A stretch of DNA of 64,000 nucleotides from Bacteroidia bacterium (GTDB lineage Bacteria > Bacteroidota > Bacteroidia > J057 > JADKCL01), in the NCBI GenBank assembly GCA_020635905.1, contig JACJYV010000011.1, positions 62,001 to 126,000 of the forward strand. Reading direction: 5' to 3'. Numbering within the stretch: position 1 is the stretch's first letter; each line of letters opens with the position of its first letter. Of this stretch, positions 17,476 to 26,046 are shown piece by piece. The position numbers and the translations under genes are program-made. The notes under the pieces were generated by a model. That model made no database searches. It was given only the letters and a program-made list of their open reading frames with translations, and had not been told where the DNA came from.

Positions 17476-18432
17476 ATGGCAGCGACGCTTCAAGGCACTG
17501 ATTTTGACTTTCCCGTTTCCTTCAGCAAGTACAACGGAAAAGTGCGCGACACCTACGATCTGGGCGAATTGCTGGTGATCGTGGCTTCAGATCGCATCTC
17601 CGCATTCGACCATATTCTGCCCCGTCCCATTCCTTACAAAGGCCAGGTGCTCAACCAGACAGCCGCCCATTTTCTGACCGCAACCCAGGACCTGGTACCC
17701 AACCATGTGGTGGCCGTGCCCGATCCCAATGTGACCATTGGTCTCAAATGTGAGCTGATTCCTGTGGAAGTGGTGGTGCGCGGCTACCTGGCCGGACATG
17801 CCTGGCGCGTTTATCAAAGTGGAGAAAGGATGCTCTGTGGGGTAAAAATGCCCGACGGGATGAAAGAAGGAGACAAATTTCCCACTCCCCTGATCACTCC
17901 TTCCACCAAATCCATGATCGGCCACGACGAGGATATTTCTGAGGAGGAAATCATTCGTTCTGAGATCATTGACGGCGACGAATGGGGTTTGATCAAATAT
18001 TATGCCCTGGAATTATTCAAAAAAGGATCAGAAATGGCCAATAACCAGGGGCTGATTCTGGTGGATACCAAGTACGAGTTTGGTTATTTCAATGACGCCA
18101 TTACCCTGATCGACGAAATTCACACCCCTGATTCCAGCCGCTTTTACTATGCAGATGGCTATGCAGAAAGACAGGCGGCCGGGCAAAAACAGCAACAATT
18201 GTCCAAGGAGTTTGTGCGGGAATGGCTGATGGCCCAGGGTTTTCAGGGAAAGGACGGTCAGGAAATGCCCATCATGCCTGATGAGTTTGTGGAGGAAGTT
18301 TCCGGGAGATACATTGGTGTGTATGAGCAGGTTACGGGCAGGAAATTTGTGAAACGCAATTCACCCAATCTGGCAGAGGAAATTTACGAAAACACCCTGG
18401 CTGCGCTGCGTGAACTGGGAATGAAAGGTTGA
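17476..18432 (+). CDS. purC: Phosphoribosylaminoimidazole-succinocarboxamide synthase
   Basis: A 318-residue SAICAR synthetase. The ATG at 17476 is preferred over the TTG two codons upstream. Family motifs are KYNGKVRDTYDLG (the glycine-rich phosphate loop near residue 20), SDRISAFDHILP, VVVRGYLAGHAWR and LVDTKYEFG. The enzyme joins aspartate to CAIR using ATP in de novo purine synthesis. Length of about 318 matches the longer PurC class (about 300 residues) with the C-terminal extension rather than the 240-residue class. It is not next to other pur genes here. The following STAS gene is 50 bases downstream. Confidence 0.94.
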   Translation: MAATLQGTDFDFPVSFSKYNGKVRDTYDLGELLVIVASDRISAFDHILPRPIPYKGQVLNQTAAHFLTATQDLVPNHVVAVPDPNVTIGLKCELIPVEVVVRGYLAGHAWRVYQSGERMLCGVKMPDGMKEGDKFPTPLITPSTKSMIGHDEDISEEEIIRSEIIDGDEWGLIKYYALELFKKGSEMANNQGLILVDTKYEFGYFNDAITLIDEIHTPDSSRFYYADGYAERQAAGQKQQQLSKEFVREWLMAQGFQGKDGQEMPIMPDEFVEEVSGRYIGVYEQVTGRKFVKRNSPNLAEEIYENTLAALRELGMKG

Positions 18433-18482
18433 ACTTGTTAACCCGGAAAATTTATTACATTTACAATAAATCAGAATAGTAC

Positions 18483-18875
18483 ATGGATCCAATAAAATAT
18501 TCAACTGAGCGTCACGAGGCTTACGTGGTCATCAAGCTGGATGAAGAGAAACTTACCACCAGCAATGCTCCCCAATTGAAAAGTGATTTTGTTACCCTTC
18601 ATACCGAAGGTCGCAGGCATGTGATCCTCGATCTTTCCAATGTAAAATACGTGGACAGTTCAGGCCTCAGCGCTATGCTGGTGGCCAATCGCCTTTGGAA
18701 CAGTACGGGAGGGCTTTTTATTCTGTGCAGCCTTTCTGAGCATGTCGAAAAACTGATCACCATTTCCCAATTGCAGAGTACGCTGAATATTGCGGCCAAC
18801 CGCGATGAAGCCATTCAGATGGTCTTTTTGAACGAACTCGAGCAGGACGACGAGGATGAGGACGATACTGAATAA
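18483..18875 (+). CDS. STAS-domain anti-sigma factor antagonist-like protein
   Basis: A 130-residue protein with one STAS domain. The conserved loop VKYVDSSGLSAML (about 54-66) carries the phosphorylatable serine, probably Ser60. An acidic tail of Asp and Glu closes the protein. Such proteins bind and sequester anti-sigma kinases, or act as single-domain switches in Bacteroidota. No partner kinase or sigma gene is nearby, so its network is unknown. It sits between purC and rnz on the same strand and may be cotranscribed with rnz, 30 bases on. Confidence 0.87.
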   Translation: MDPIKYSTERHEAYVVIKLDEEKLTTSNAPQLKSDFVTLHTEGRRHVILDLSNVKYVDSSGLSAMLVANRLWNSTGGLFILCSLSEHVEKLITISQLQSTLNIAANRDEAIQMVFLNELEQDDEDEDDTE

Positions 18876-18905
18876 CCGGGCTTTACCGGAATTTTCCTCT
18901 CCAGT

Positions 18906-19829
18906 ATGTTTAAAGTCAAGATCCTGGGTAGCAGCAGCGCTACACCTGCGTTTTCACGAAATCCATCCGCACAGGTTGTAACCTATAACGACCGCCACTA
19001 TCTGGTGGATTGCGGGGAAGGTACGCAGATTCAGTTTCAGCGCTATAATGTGAAACTCGCGCGGCTGGACGGGATTTTTATCAGTCATTTGCACGGAGAC
19101 CATGTCCTGGGTCTGCCCGGACTTCTTTCCTCCCTCAGTATTTTCGAACGGGAAAAGCCCCTGCCTGTGTATGCCCCGGGCGGCCTGGTGGAAATGCTGA
19201 AAACCTTTTTTCGAATTTCTGAAACCTATCTCAAATACGAAGTGGAGTTTTTTCCCATGGAAGATTTTCAGCCGGGAGACATCGTTTTCAGTACAGATAA
19301 ATTGCGGGTCAAAGCTTTGCCCCTGACTCACCGTGCATTTTGTCGCGGGTTTTTGTTTGAGGAATATAATAAGCGGCGCAAATTCGACTTTTTCAAGGCC
19401 AAGGCCCTGGAAATTCCCAATGAGTATTTCCACCTGCTGAAGCAGGAAAACGACATCACCCTGCCCGACGGGCGACGGATTCAGGCCGATGAGGTGCTGA
19501 TGGATGCCGATGCTCCCCTGAGTTTTGCTTATTGCTCAGATACCCGTTACGAGGAAAAACTCCTTCCCTTCATTCAGAACGTAAGTATGCTGTACCACGA
19601 GGCCACTTTCATGGAGGATATGCAGAAGCGCGCCCGCGAAACCCAGCATTCCACTGCGCGGGAAGCCGCCAGTATCGCCCTTCAGGCAGGCGCAAAGCGC
19701 CTGATTATTGGGCATTTTTCTGCCCGTTACCGCGACCTGAATCCTCTGCTGGAAGAAGCCAGGGCAGTTTTTCCCGACACGGAACTGGCCACTGAAGGTA
19801 CAGAATTTGATCTCAGAGCCAATGTTTAA
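18906..19829 (+). CDS. rnz: Ribonuclease Z
   Basis: A 307-residue metallo-beta-lactamase-fold nuclease. It has the zinc motif HLHGDH (His61, His63, Asp65, His66), a YCSDTRY aspartate, LYHEATF, and the final GHFSARY histidine, in the usual RNase Z order. It cleaves the 3' trailer of precursor tRNAs in the cytosol. Length matches the short bacterial form. The stop overlaps the start of the next gene, since ATG at 19822 lies eight bases before the end of this gene. Confidence 0.93.
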   Translation: MFKVKILGSSSATPAFSRNPSAQVVTYNDRHYLVDCGEGTQIQFQRYNVKLARLDGIFISHLHGDHVLGLPGLLSSLSIFEREKPLPVYAPGGLVEMLKTFFRISETYLKYEVEFFPMEDFQPGDIVFSTDKLRVKALPLTHRAFCRGFLFEEYNKRRKFDFFKAKALEIPNEYFHLLKQENDITLPDGRRIQADEVLMDADAPLSFAYCSDTRYEEKLLPFIQNVSMLYHEATFMEDMQKRARETQHSTAREAASIALQAGAKRLIIGHFSARYRDLNPLLEEARAVFPDTELATEGTEFDLRANV

Positions 19830-20595
19830 AAAAGAAACCATCCTCTTCATCGTGCTGGCTGGCTTTTTTGTCTGCAATGCGCTGATGGCCGAATTTATTG
19901 GGGTGAAGATATTCTCTCTGGAAGCCACTCTGGGCCTTTCTCCCGCCAACTGGAAACTGTTTGGAGAGAATTATTCTTTCAACCTGACCGCAGGCGTTAT
20001 CCTCTGGCCGGCTGTGTTTGTCATGACCGACATCATCAACGAGTACTTTGGAAAAAAAGGGGTTCGCTTTTTGTCCTGGCTGGCGGTGGTGCTGATTGCC
20101 TACGCCTATCTCATGGTTTATCTGGTGGTGCAGGTAGAACCAGCTCAGTTTTGGCTTAATATCCATTCAGACATTCAACCAGATATCAATATGGCTTTTG
20201 GGAGAATATTTGGACAGGGGATGGGCATCATTGTTGCCTCGCTGATTGCTTTTCTGGTTGGACAGCTGGTGGATGTGATTGTTTTTCAAAAATTACGCAA
20301 AGTGACGGGAGCCAAATTCCTCTGGGCCCGCGCCACAGGTTCGACTTTGGTTTCCCAGCTGATCGACAGTTTTATCGTTTTGTTTGTGGCGTTTTACCTT
20401 TGGCCGGTCAAGGGCTTGCAGTGGCCCATTGGACAAATTGTGGCTGTGGGGATCGTCAATTACACTTACAAGGTGATCATTGCCACCCTTTTGACCCCCC
20501 TTCTTTATATAATTCATTGGGTGATAGATACTTTTCTTGGCAAGGAAGCTGCCGCCCGTCTCATGGCGCAGGCAGCCGGGGAGGAACCCTCCTGA
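19822..20595 (+). CDS. Queuosine precursor transporter (VUT/YhhQ family)
   Basis: A 257-residue integral membrane protein starting at the ATG at 19822; a TTG at 19807 would only add residues inside rnz. Six to seven hydrophobic segments are seen, with AEFIGVKIF in the first part, TAGVILWPAVFVMTDIINEYFG, and WARATGSTLVSQLIDSF, which identify the VUT family (YhhQ). These proteins import queuosine precursors such as preQ0 or preQ1, used to modify tRNA. Pairing with rnz, another tRNA-related gene, is fitting. Overlap with rnz suggests coupled translation. Confidence 0.88.
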   Translation: MFKKETILFIVLAGFFVCNALMAEFIGVKIFSLEATLGLSPANWKLFGENYSFNLTAGVILWPAVFVMTDIINEYFGKKGVRFLSWLAVVLIAYAYLMVYLVVQVEPAQFWLNIHSDIQPDINMAFGRIFGQGMGIIVASLIAFLVGQLVDVIVFQKLRKVTGAKFLWARATGSTLVSQLIDSFIVLFVAFYLWPVKGLQWPIGQIVAVGIVNYTYKVIIATLLTPLLYIIHWVIDTFLGKEAAARLMAQAAGEEPS

Positions 20596-20726
20596 AGTAT
20601 ATAGGGTCAGTAGATTTAAAAAGGTAATATTTGGCCAAAATTAAATTGCCAATCTTATAAAAAACCACTATTTTCAGGGTGGAATAATCAATTTGTAATT
20701 TTTTACCAAAGAAATCTCTTGTAACG

Positions 20727-22256
20727 TTGGATACTCTTGAAGAGGTCATACAATCCTTAACCAGTGACGAGGTTAGAAGATTCAAGATTTTATCGAACAG
20801 GTTTAAGGCAACGGAAGAAAAGAAGTTGCTAATCCTCTTTGATTCAATCCGTTCTGAAAAGTACTCTGATAAGGAAGATCAGTTGGTAATGGACCTTTAT
20901 CAAGCCACTGACCCTGCCACAAAGAATCGTTATTACCGTCTTCGCAATAAGCTGCTCGATAACATCGAGAAAAGCCTGGTTTTTTACCACTTCAAGTACA
21001 AAGATTCCATCCATGCCTATTATGATGTGCAACTGGCCATCATGTTCAAGGAAAGGGGGCAGCACGAACTGTCCCGCTATTTTTTGAAAAAAGCAGAAAA
21101 GAAGGCCGAGGCCCTGGACCAGTTTCATATTCTGGAAATAATTTATGGCGAGTATGTGCAGCTGGCCATGAAAAATATCGATCTGGATATTGAAGAAATC
21201 ATCCAGAAAAGGGAAGAAAATCTGCATAAGATTGCCATCCTGCGCCGCAACACGGAAGCCATTGCCATCATCAAGCAAAAGCTCAAAAAATCCCGCTTTT
21301 CCAAAAGCAGGGGATCCGTGCTGGAAATGCTGGACGAATTGAAATCCCAGATCGAAAAGACTGCAGATATTTTCAATTCGACAGAAGGCAAAATCCTGAT
21401 TTTCCAGACTGTGAGCACCATTTTGCACAATAAAGCAGCTTATTCGCACCTCACGGAGTACCTGTACGAAACGATTGGCGAGTTTGAGAAGAACAACCTT
21501 TTCTCCAAAGCCAATCACTCCATGCGCCTGCTCATGCGTCTGCGTCTGATTATTTCCCTTTATAAGACGTACCACCTGCCCGAGGCGCTCGAACAATTGG
21601 CTATTTTCGAAGAGGAAATGGTGATGTACCACCGTCAGTATTACCATACCTATCTCTTCAACTACTTCAATATCAAGATCTACAGCCAGAAAACCCTGGG
21701 GCAATCCAGGGAATCGCTGGAGACCATTCATCACGCGCTCAGCATTCCTGAGATAAAAAACCATCCCCTCAACGCCAATATCATTCGCATCAGTTTGGCG
21801 GGAGAATTTTTCAACCTGGGAGAATTTGAAAAGGCCCTGCAGGAAATTCAGCAAATTCAGGCCTCAGACGGCTATGAACTGATGGAACCTCAGTTCCAGA
21901 TGCACCTTGACATTTTCAAGATGGTGCTTCACTATGAATTGAAGATGTATCAGGAGAATCTGGATGCTCAGAAAAAATTCCGCAAGGACCACAAACGCCT
22001 GCTCAAACTGGACGAAACAGCCAAAACTTCACGTTTTGTGGAAATTTTGTTGCGCATGAGCGACGGAGCCCTGGAAGGAAGGCGCATTTCCCTGCGGTCG
22101 GCCTACCGCAATTTCGAGGAGAGCTTCGACATGCAAAAAGAAGATGAAGGCGAGATCATCAATCCACATCTCTTCCTCAAATCTCATCTGGAAGGCCAAA
22201 GCTATTACAAATTATTCCTTGAACTCATGTCCGGACGGATTGAGTACGTTCACTAA
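20727..22256 (+). CDS. Large helical-repeat protein of unknown function (paralogue of 50446-51957)
   Basis: A 509-residue soluble protein, almost wholly alpha-helical with TPR-like pairs. The only start that keeps the conserved N-terminal region is TTG at 20727; the first in-frame ATG falls 54 codons later. Its N-terminal layout (short helix, KKLLILFDSIRSEKYSDKED, then a block RYYRLRNKLLDNIEKSL near residues 78-94) matches a second window protein at 50446-51957 (LELLELLLEMDSATEEDE then FLRLRLLSKIYEGLI). Such paralogues are probably scaffolds or regulators, but no function is known. No signal peptide or membrane segment. Confidence 0.75.
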   Translation: MDTLEEVIQSLTSDEVRRFKILSNRFKATEEKKLLILFDSIRSEKYSDKEDQLVMDLYQATDPATKNRYYRLRNKLLDNIEKSLVFYHFKYKDSIHAYYDVQLAIMFKERGQHELSRYFLKKAEKKAEALDQFHILEIIYGEYVQLAMKNIDLDIEEIIQKREENLHKIAILRRNTEAIAIIKQKLKKSRFSKSRGSVLEMLDELKSQIEKTADIFNSTEGKILIFQTVSTILHNKAAYSHLTEYLYETIGEFEKNNLFSKANHSMRLLMRLRLIISLYKTYHLPEALEQLAIFEEEMVMYHRQYYHTYLFNYFNIKIYSQKTLGQSRESLETIHHALSIPEIKNHPLNANIIRISLAGEFFNLGEFEKALQEIQQIQASDGYELMEPQFQMHLDIFKMVLHYELKMYQENLDAQKKFRKDHKRLLKLDETAKTSRFVEILLRMSDGALEGRRISLRSAYRNFEESFDMQKEDEGEIINPHLFLKSHLEGQSYYKLFLELMSGRIEYVH

Positions 22257-22314
22257 AAGGTAATTCAAACCCTGGGAAGTAATCCCTGCATTTTCGCATG
22301 TAAATTGGGAGGGA

Positions 22315-22376
22315 AAACCCTGTTCTGGAAATTTCCTTTTTTTCCATTGTCAAGAAGACAGGGTTTGAGGAAAGCC
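22315..22376. repeat. Inverted repeat between convergent genes
   Basis: AAACCCTGT (22315-22323) is perfectly inverted as ACAGGGTTT (22368-22376) with a 44-base loop that itself holds the palindrome GGAAATTTCC (22328-22337). It lies between two convergent genes and could act in RNA 3' end formation, though it has no T-run directly after the stem. Confidence 0.4.
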
Positions 22377-22445
22377 AAAAAGTCACCTCATTCCAATCCA
22401 AAGGATTGATCAGTCAGAAAGCAAAATGAAATGGATCAGTAAGAA

Positions 22446-23483
22446 TCAATACTTGACGAATTTCCTCACCAGCGGCTGTGCATCAGCCCGGGTAACTTTG
22501 AGGAAATAAGTCCCGGCAGGGTAGTCGTTCAGACGAATTTCTGAAGGCATTACCTCCCAGCTTTGCAGCTGGCGACCGGTCATATCCAGCAACTGGCAGG
22601 AAGCGTTGGTCAGCTTCAGACCCTGCGGGTCAATGCGGATGAAATTCCGGGCAGGAACGGGATAAATGGATAATCCAGAACCAGAATTCAGATTGCCGTC
22701 AATTCCAACCGGACCATCAATGGCAAAGTTAGCCGAATCAGCCGGGGGAACAGAGGGCAGCTCCTGGGCGAAGAAACGGATTTTGGAAGGACAGTAATTG
22801 AAAGGCCAGTTATCGTTGATAAAATGCTTCAATCTGAAATCATTCAGGGAAATGGAGCAGGATTCGCCTGGCAGAATCTGGAATTTCACATCATCCAGCA
22901 AAACAGGAGCTTCTTCATCCAACTGAGCCCAGAAATTTACGGGGTCATTATTGGCTGAGCTTCCCAGGTTGAAAGCAACCAGATCAAGATCGTATTCAGT
23001 AGTAAGGGAAAAGGAACTTCCCGAAATTCCTGAAACAGAACTCTTATTCAGTTTGAAGCAGGCACTTTCAGTGGCAACGATTTGTTTTTCAGCTGTGTCA
23101 GAAGTAACCACCCCGGGAGATTCAGGCCAGACCAGGATGTCATTGAGGCCGGTTACAATGGCTGAAGAGGTAAAATTGTATCCATTTTTTTGCCAGAGAA
23201 CGGAATCACCAGGATTCAAAGTGGTGGACGGGCTCCAGCCGCCTGTGATCTTTTCGGGAGTTCCGTTATTGAAGGAAATCCAGACCTGTGGGTTGCCACT
23301 AAAGGATCCAGAACCTGTATTGACAATGTACGCCTGAAGAGTATAGGAGGAATTTTGGTTTACCACATCAGGAAAACCAGAGAGAGACTGAATTTCAAGG
23401 GAAGGGGCCTGTGCCCGGGCAGAAAAAGAAAAACCAGCCAGGGCCAGGAGTAAAATATTCCGAAGTAGGGTTGAATATTTCAT
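22446..23483 (-). CDS. T9SS-exported protein with CARDB-like domains
   Basis: A 345-residue secreted protein. The ATG at 23483 precedes a clear signal peptide (about 20 residues, ending SARAQ); an upstream ATG at 23516 would bury it. The central part contains beta-sandwich sequence like CARDB or Ig domains, for example YTLQAYIVNTGSG with LNPGDSVLWQ. The last 75 residues form a type A T9SS sorting domain: IYPVPARNFIRI, CQLLDMTGRQLQSW, LNDYPAGTYFLKVT and RKFVKY. It is therefore exported through the outer membrane and probably attached to the surface or released. Role unknown. It is divergent from kbl. Confidence 0.82.
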   Translation of the reverse strand: MKYSTLLRNILLLALAGFSFSARAQAPSLEIQSLSGFPDVVNQNSSYTLQAYIVNTGSGSFSGNPQVWISFNNGTPEKITGGWSPSTTLNPGDSVLWQKNGYNFTSSAIVTGLNDILVWPESPGVVTSDTAEKQIVATESACFKLNKSSVSGISGSSFSLTTEYDLDLVAFNLGSSANNDPVNFWAQLDEEAPVLLDDVKFQILPGESCSISLNDFRLKHFINDNWPFNYCPSKIRFFAQELPSVPPADSANFAIDGPVGIDGNLNSGSGLSIYPVPARNFIRIDPQGLKLTNASCQLLDMTGRQLQSWEVMPSEIRLNDYPAGTYFLKVTRADAQPLVRKFVKY

Positions 23484-23720
23484 TTTTTTCAAAGTAGTGG
23501 AATCCCAGTGAACCAAAAACGTCTTTTCTCTCTAAATATAAATTTCAGGAAAAAGAGGGTAATATCCAATTTATTTCATGTAAACTTCTCATTTCCTGTG
23601 GAAAACTTATCCTGAATCAGGGGGCATTTAGCCCGGTTTCCCAAATCAAAATCATTTCTTTTTTGAAATTTTAAAATAAATTAACTTGGACCTTCCAAAT
23701 TTCAACTTAAACCCAGCCCC

Positions 23721-24917
23721 ATGTCTTATCCCCTTAAATCTGACCTCCAGGCCGAATTGCAAAACATCAAAGATGCCGGACTTTATAAAAATGAAAGAAT
23801 CATTACTTCGCCTCAGGGAGCCGAAATTCAGGTTTCCAGTGGGGAAACAGTCCTGAATTTTTGTGCCAATAATTACCTTGGGCTTTCCTCTCACCCCCGG
23901 GTGATCGAAGCGGCCAAGGCAGCCATTGATTCGCATGGCTATGGCATGTCCAGCGTGCGCTTTATCTGTGGCACCCAGGATATTCACAAGCAATTGGAAA
24001 GCAAAATTGCTCAGTTTCTCCACACGGAGGACACCATCCTGTACGCTGCCTGTTTTGACGCGAATGGCGGGGTTTTTGAGCCACTTTTTGGAGAAAATGA
24101 CGCCATCATTTCCGACCAGCTCAACCATGCTTCCATCATCGACGGCGTGCGCCTTTGCAAATCCATGCGTTACCGCTACAATCACAACGACATGGCCGAT
24201 CTGGAAGTTCAATTGCAGCAGGCCCGCACCGACGGTGCGAAGCAGATCATCATCGTTACGGACGGATCCTTTTCCATGGACGGCACCATTGCCCAGCTGG
24301 ACAAAATCTGCGATCTGGCCGACAAGTACCAGGCTATGGTCATGGTGGATGAATGTCACTCCACTGGTTTTCTGGGCAAAACGGGTCGTGGAAGCATTGA
24401 GCACCGCGGCGTACTGGGCCGGGTGGATATCATCACTGGTACCCTGGGTAAAGCTTTGGGGGGTGCTTTGGGAGGATTTACCACGGGTCGCAAGGAAATC
24501 ATTGAAATGCTGCGCCAGCGCTCGCGTCCTTATCTGTTTTCCAATACTTTGGCTCCATCCATCGTGGGCGCCTCCATTGCAGTGCTCGATCTGCTGAGCG
24601 AATCGACGGATTTGCGGGACAAACTGGAGTGGAACACCAAATATTTCCGCGAAAAAATGACCGCGGCTGGCTTTGACATCAAGCCCGGGGATCACCCCAT
24701 CGTGCCGATCATGCTGTACGATGCCCGCCTTTCTCAGGATATGGCCAATGCTTTGCTGAAAAAAGGCATTTATGTGATTGGATTTTACTTCCCCGTGGTA
24801 CCCAAAGGCCAGGCCCGCATCCGGGTGCAGCTTTCTGCGGCCCACAATCAGGATCACCTCGACCGCGCCATTGCCGCCTTCACAGAGGTGGGCAGGGAAC
24901 TGGGTGTCCTGAAGTAA
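23721..24917 (+). CDS. kbl: Glycine C-acetyltransferase (2-amino-3-ketobutyrate CoA ligase)
   Basis: A 398-residue PLP enzyme of the alpha-oxoamine synthase family. Lys244 in TLGKALGG binds PLP and Asp210 in VMVDECHS contacts the cofactor ring. Motifs NNYLGLSSHP, GYGMSSVRFICGTQ and IVPIMLYD are typical of Kbl. It converts 2-amino-3-ketobutyrate and CoA to glycine and acetyl-CoA in threonine breakdown. The nearest relatives make 5-aminolevulinate or 8-amino-7-oxononanoate, but FICGTQ and HKQLE favour Kbl. Threonine dehydrogenase is not nearby. The stop lies four bases from that of the convergent DoxX gene. Confidence 0.9.
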   Translation: MSYPLKSDLQAELQNIKDAGLYKNERIITSPQGAEIQVSSGETVLNFCANNYLGLSSHPRVIEAAKAAIDSHGYGMSSVRFICGTQDIHKQLESKIAQFLHTEDTILYAACFDANGGVFEPLFGENDAIISDQLNHASIIDGVRLCKSMRYRYNHNDMADLEVQLQQARTDGAKQIIIVTDGSFSMDGTIAQLDKICDLADKYQAMVMVDECHSTGFLGKTGRGSIEHRGVLGRVDIITGTLGKALGGALGGFTTGRKEIIEMLRQRSRPYLFSNTLAPSIVGASIAVLDLLSESTDLRDKLEWNTKYFREKMTAAGFDIKPGDHPIVPIMLYDARLSQDMANALLKKGIYVIGFYFPVVPKGQARIRVQLSAAHNQDHLDRAIAAFTEVGRELGVLK

Positions 24918-24920
24918 AAT

Positions 24921-25376
24921 TTATCCTGCCATCACCGCAGACAGAAATACCCAGGCGATAAAAAGCACCTGCAGAGGGATTCTGAACCACAGGTAACTTA
25001 ACCCGGGGCCATCATTGGCGCCTGTTTGCAGGTTGACTTTGTCAACCGCGGCCTGGATATTGGCTGGCAGGATCAGCAGGAAGAAAAGGATGGTGGCCCA
25101 CCCGGTCGCAAATCTCAAAGACGGAAAAAGCAGCCCTGCTGCCAGAACGAATTCCAATCCCCCTGTGAGGTAAACGAGGGCGTTTTTGAAGGGAATAAAG
25201 CCTGGAATCATAGCGGCCATGCCTTTCACAAATACAAAATGACTCACGGCCGTGAAGCTCAGCATGACCGCCATGGCAATGCTGCCTGCGGTTTGGAGGT
25301 CTGTTTCGTAGCCCATGAGCCACATGGCGAGGCCCGAAATCAGAAAAGAAGCGAAAAGTACAATCAGAGGTTTCAT
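24921..25376 (-). CDS. DoxX-like membrane protein
   Basis: A 151-residue integral membrane protein with four hydrophobic segments, starting at the ATG at 25376 (a further upstream ATG adds a short charged extension). The GGLEFVLAAGLLFP stretch and the LPANIQAA ending of the third helix fit DoxX family members, whose physiological role is mostly unknown, sometimes linked to quinone redox or stress responses. It follows a Crp/Fnr-like regulator gene on the same strand by 57 bases, so regulation by that protein is likely. Confidence 0.75.
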   Translation of the reverse strand: MKPLIVLFASFLISGLAMWLMGYETDLQTAGSIAMAVMLSFTAVSHFVFVKGMAAMIPGFIPFKNALVYLTGGLEFVLAAGLLFPSLRFATGWATILFFLLILPANIQAAVDKVNLQTGANDGPGLSYLWFRIPLQVLFIAWVFLSAVMAG

Positions 25377-25433
25377 AAGCAGATGTTTTCTGCTAAGCAA
25401 CACACAGAGGGGGCCTGAAACAATGAACCTGGG

Positions 25434-26000
25434 TTAAGAAATGCGTTTGCGGATGCGGCTCAGGGCCTGAGGAGTGACCCCAATGTAAGAGGCAATGTAT
25501 TTGAGGGGAATTTCCCTGATCAACTGAGGTTGTTCTGAGTACAAGTTGAGGTAGCGCTGTTCCGCAGATTCGTTCAGGAGGGACAATTCGCGACGGCTTT
25601 TGAGCAGAAAAAGGTTTTCTGCTGCCTTTCGTCCAATACGGTCGCCCGCAGTTGTCAATTGGTAAATATCTTCTAAATCCTTCTTAGAAATCCGCCAAAG
25701 TACCGTGTGACTGAGGGCCTGTACCGCATAATGGGAAGGCATTTGGGTGAGAAAAGAATCGTAAGCACTGGTAAAAGCTCCCGCAAAGGTAAAGCCAAAT
25801 GTGAGGTCCTTGTCTTCCAGGGGAATGAAATAACGCACAACTCCCGCTTCAATAAAACTGAGATAGTTTTCCACTTTTCCTGCCTGAAGCAGCATGCTTT
25901 TGCGGGGAAATTCAGTACGAATCAGGCGGGAAGAAAAATGCTCCCATTCGTCGTCCGTTAAGTGAACAAAATTGTCAAAATATGCCCGGATCTGATTCAA
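25434..26000 (-). CDS. Crp/Fnr-family transcriptional regulator
   Basis: A 188-residue regulator. Residues about 15-115 form a cyclic-nucleotide-binding-like beta-roll with RKSMLLQAGKVENYLSFIEAGVVRYF, lacking the canonical cAMP phosphate-binding RxAT motif, so its ligand is unclear. The C-terminal helix-turn-helix is LKYIASYIGVTPQALSRIRK (about 167-186). There is no ATG at a suitable place; TTG at 26000 fits the family N-terminus. Eight consecutive G bases (26001-26008 on the plus strand) lie directly before that start. It probably controls the adjacent DoxX gene or itself. Confidence 0.85.
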   Translation of the reverse strand: MNQIRAYFDNFVHLTDDEWEHFSSRLIRTEFPRKSMLLQAGKVENYLSFIEAGVVRYFIPLEDKDLTFGFTFAGAFTSAYDSFLTQMPSHYAVQALSHTVLWRISKKDLEDIYQLTTAGDRIGRKAAENLFLLKSRRELSLLNESAEQRYLNLYSEQPQLIREIPLKYIASYIGVTPQALSRIRKRIS

Positions 26001-26046
26001 GGGGGGGGTGGGAAAGAATTGAGTGGAGAATTTTTAATCGTTTAGC

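Noticed and set aside
20844..23500. Long antisense frames opposite the helical-repeat gene and the T9SS gene
   Set aside because: They lie inside real genes that have signals, repeats or sorting domains; the antisense products are low in recognisable motifs.
23652..24857. A 401-codon minus-strand frame opposite kbl
   Set aside because: kbl is certain from its PLP-lysine motif and the antisense frame has no domain.
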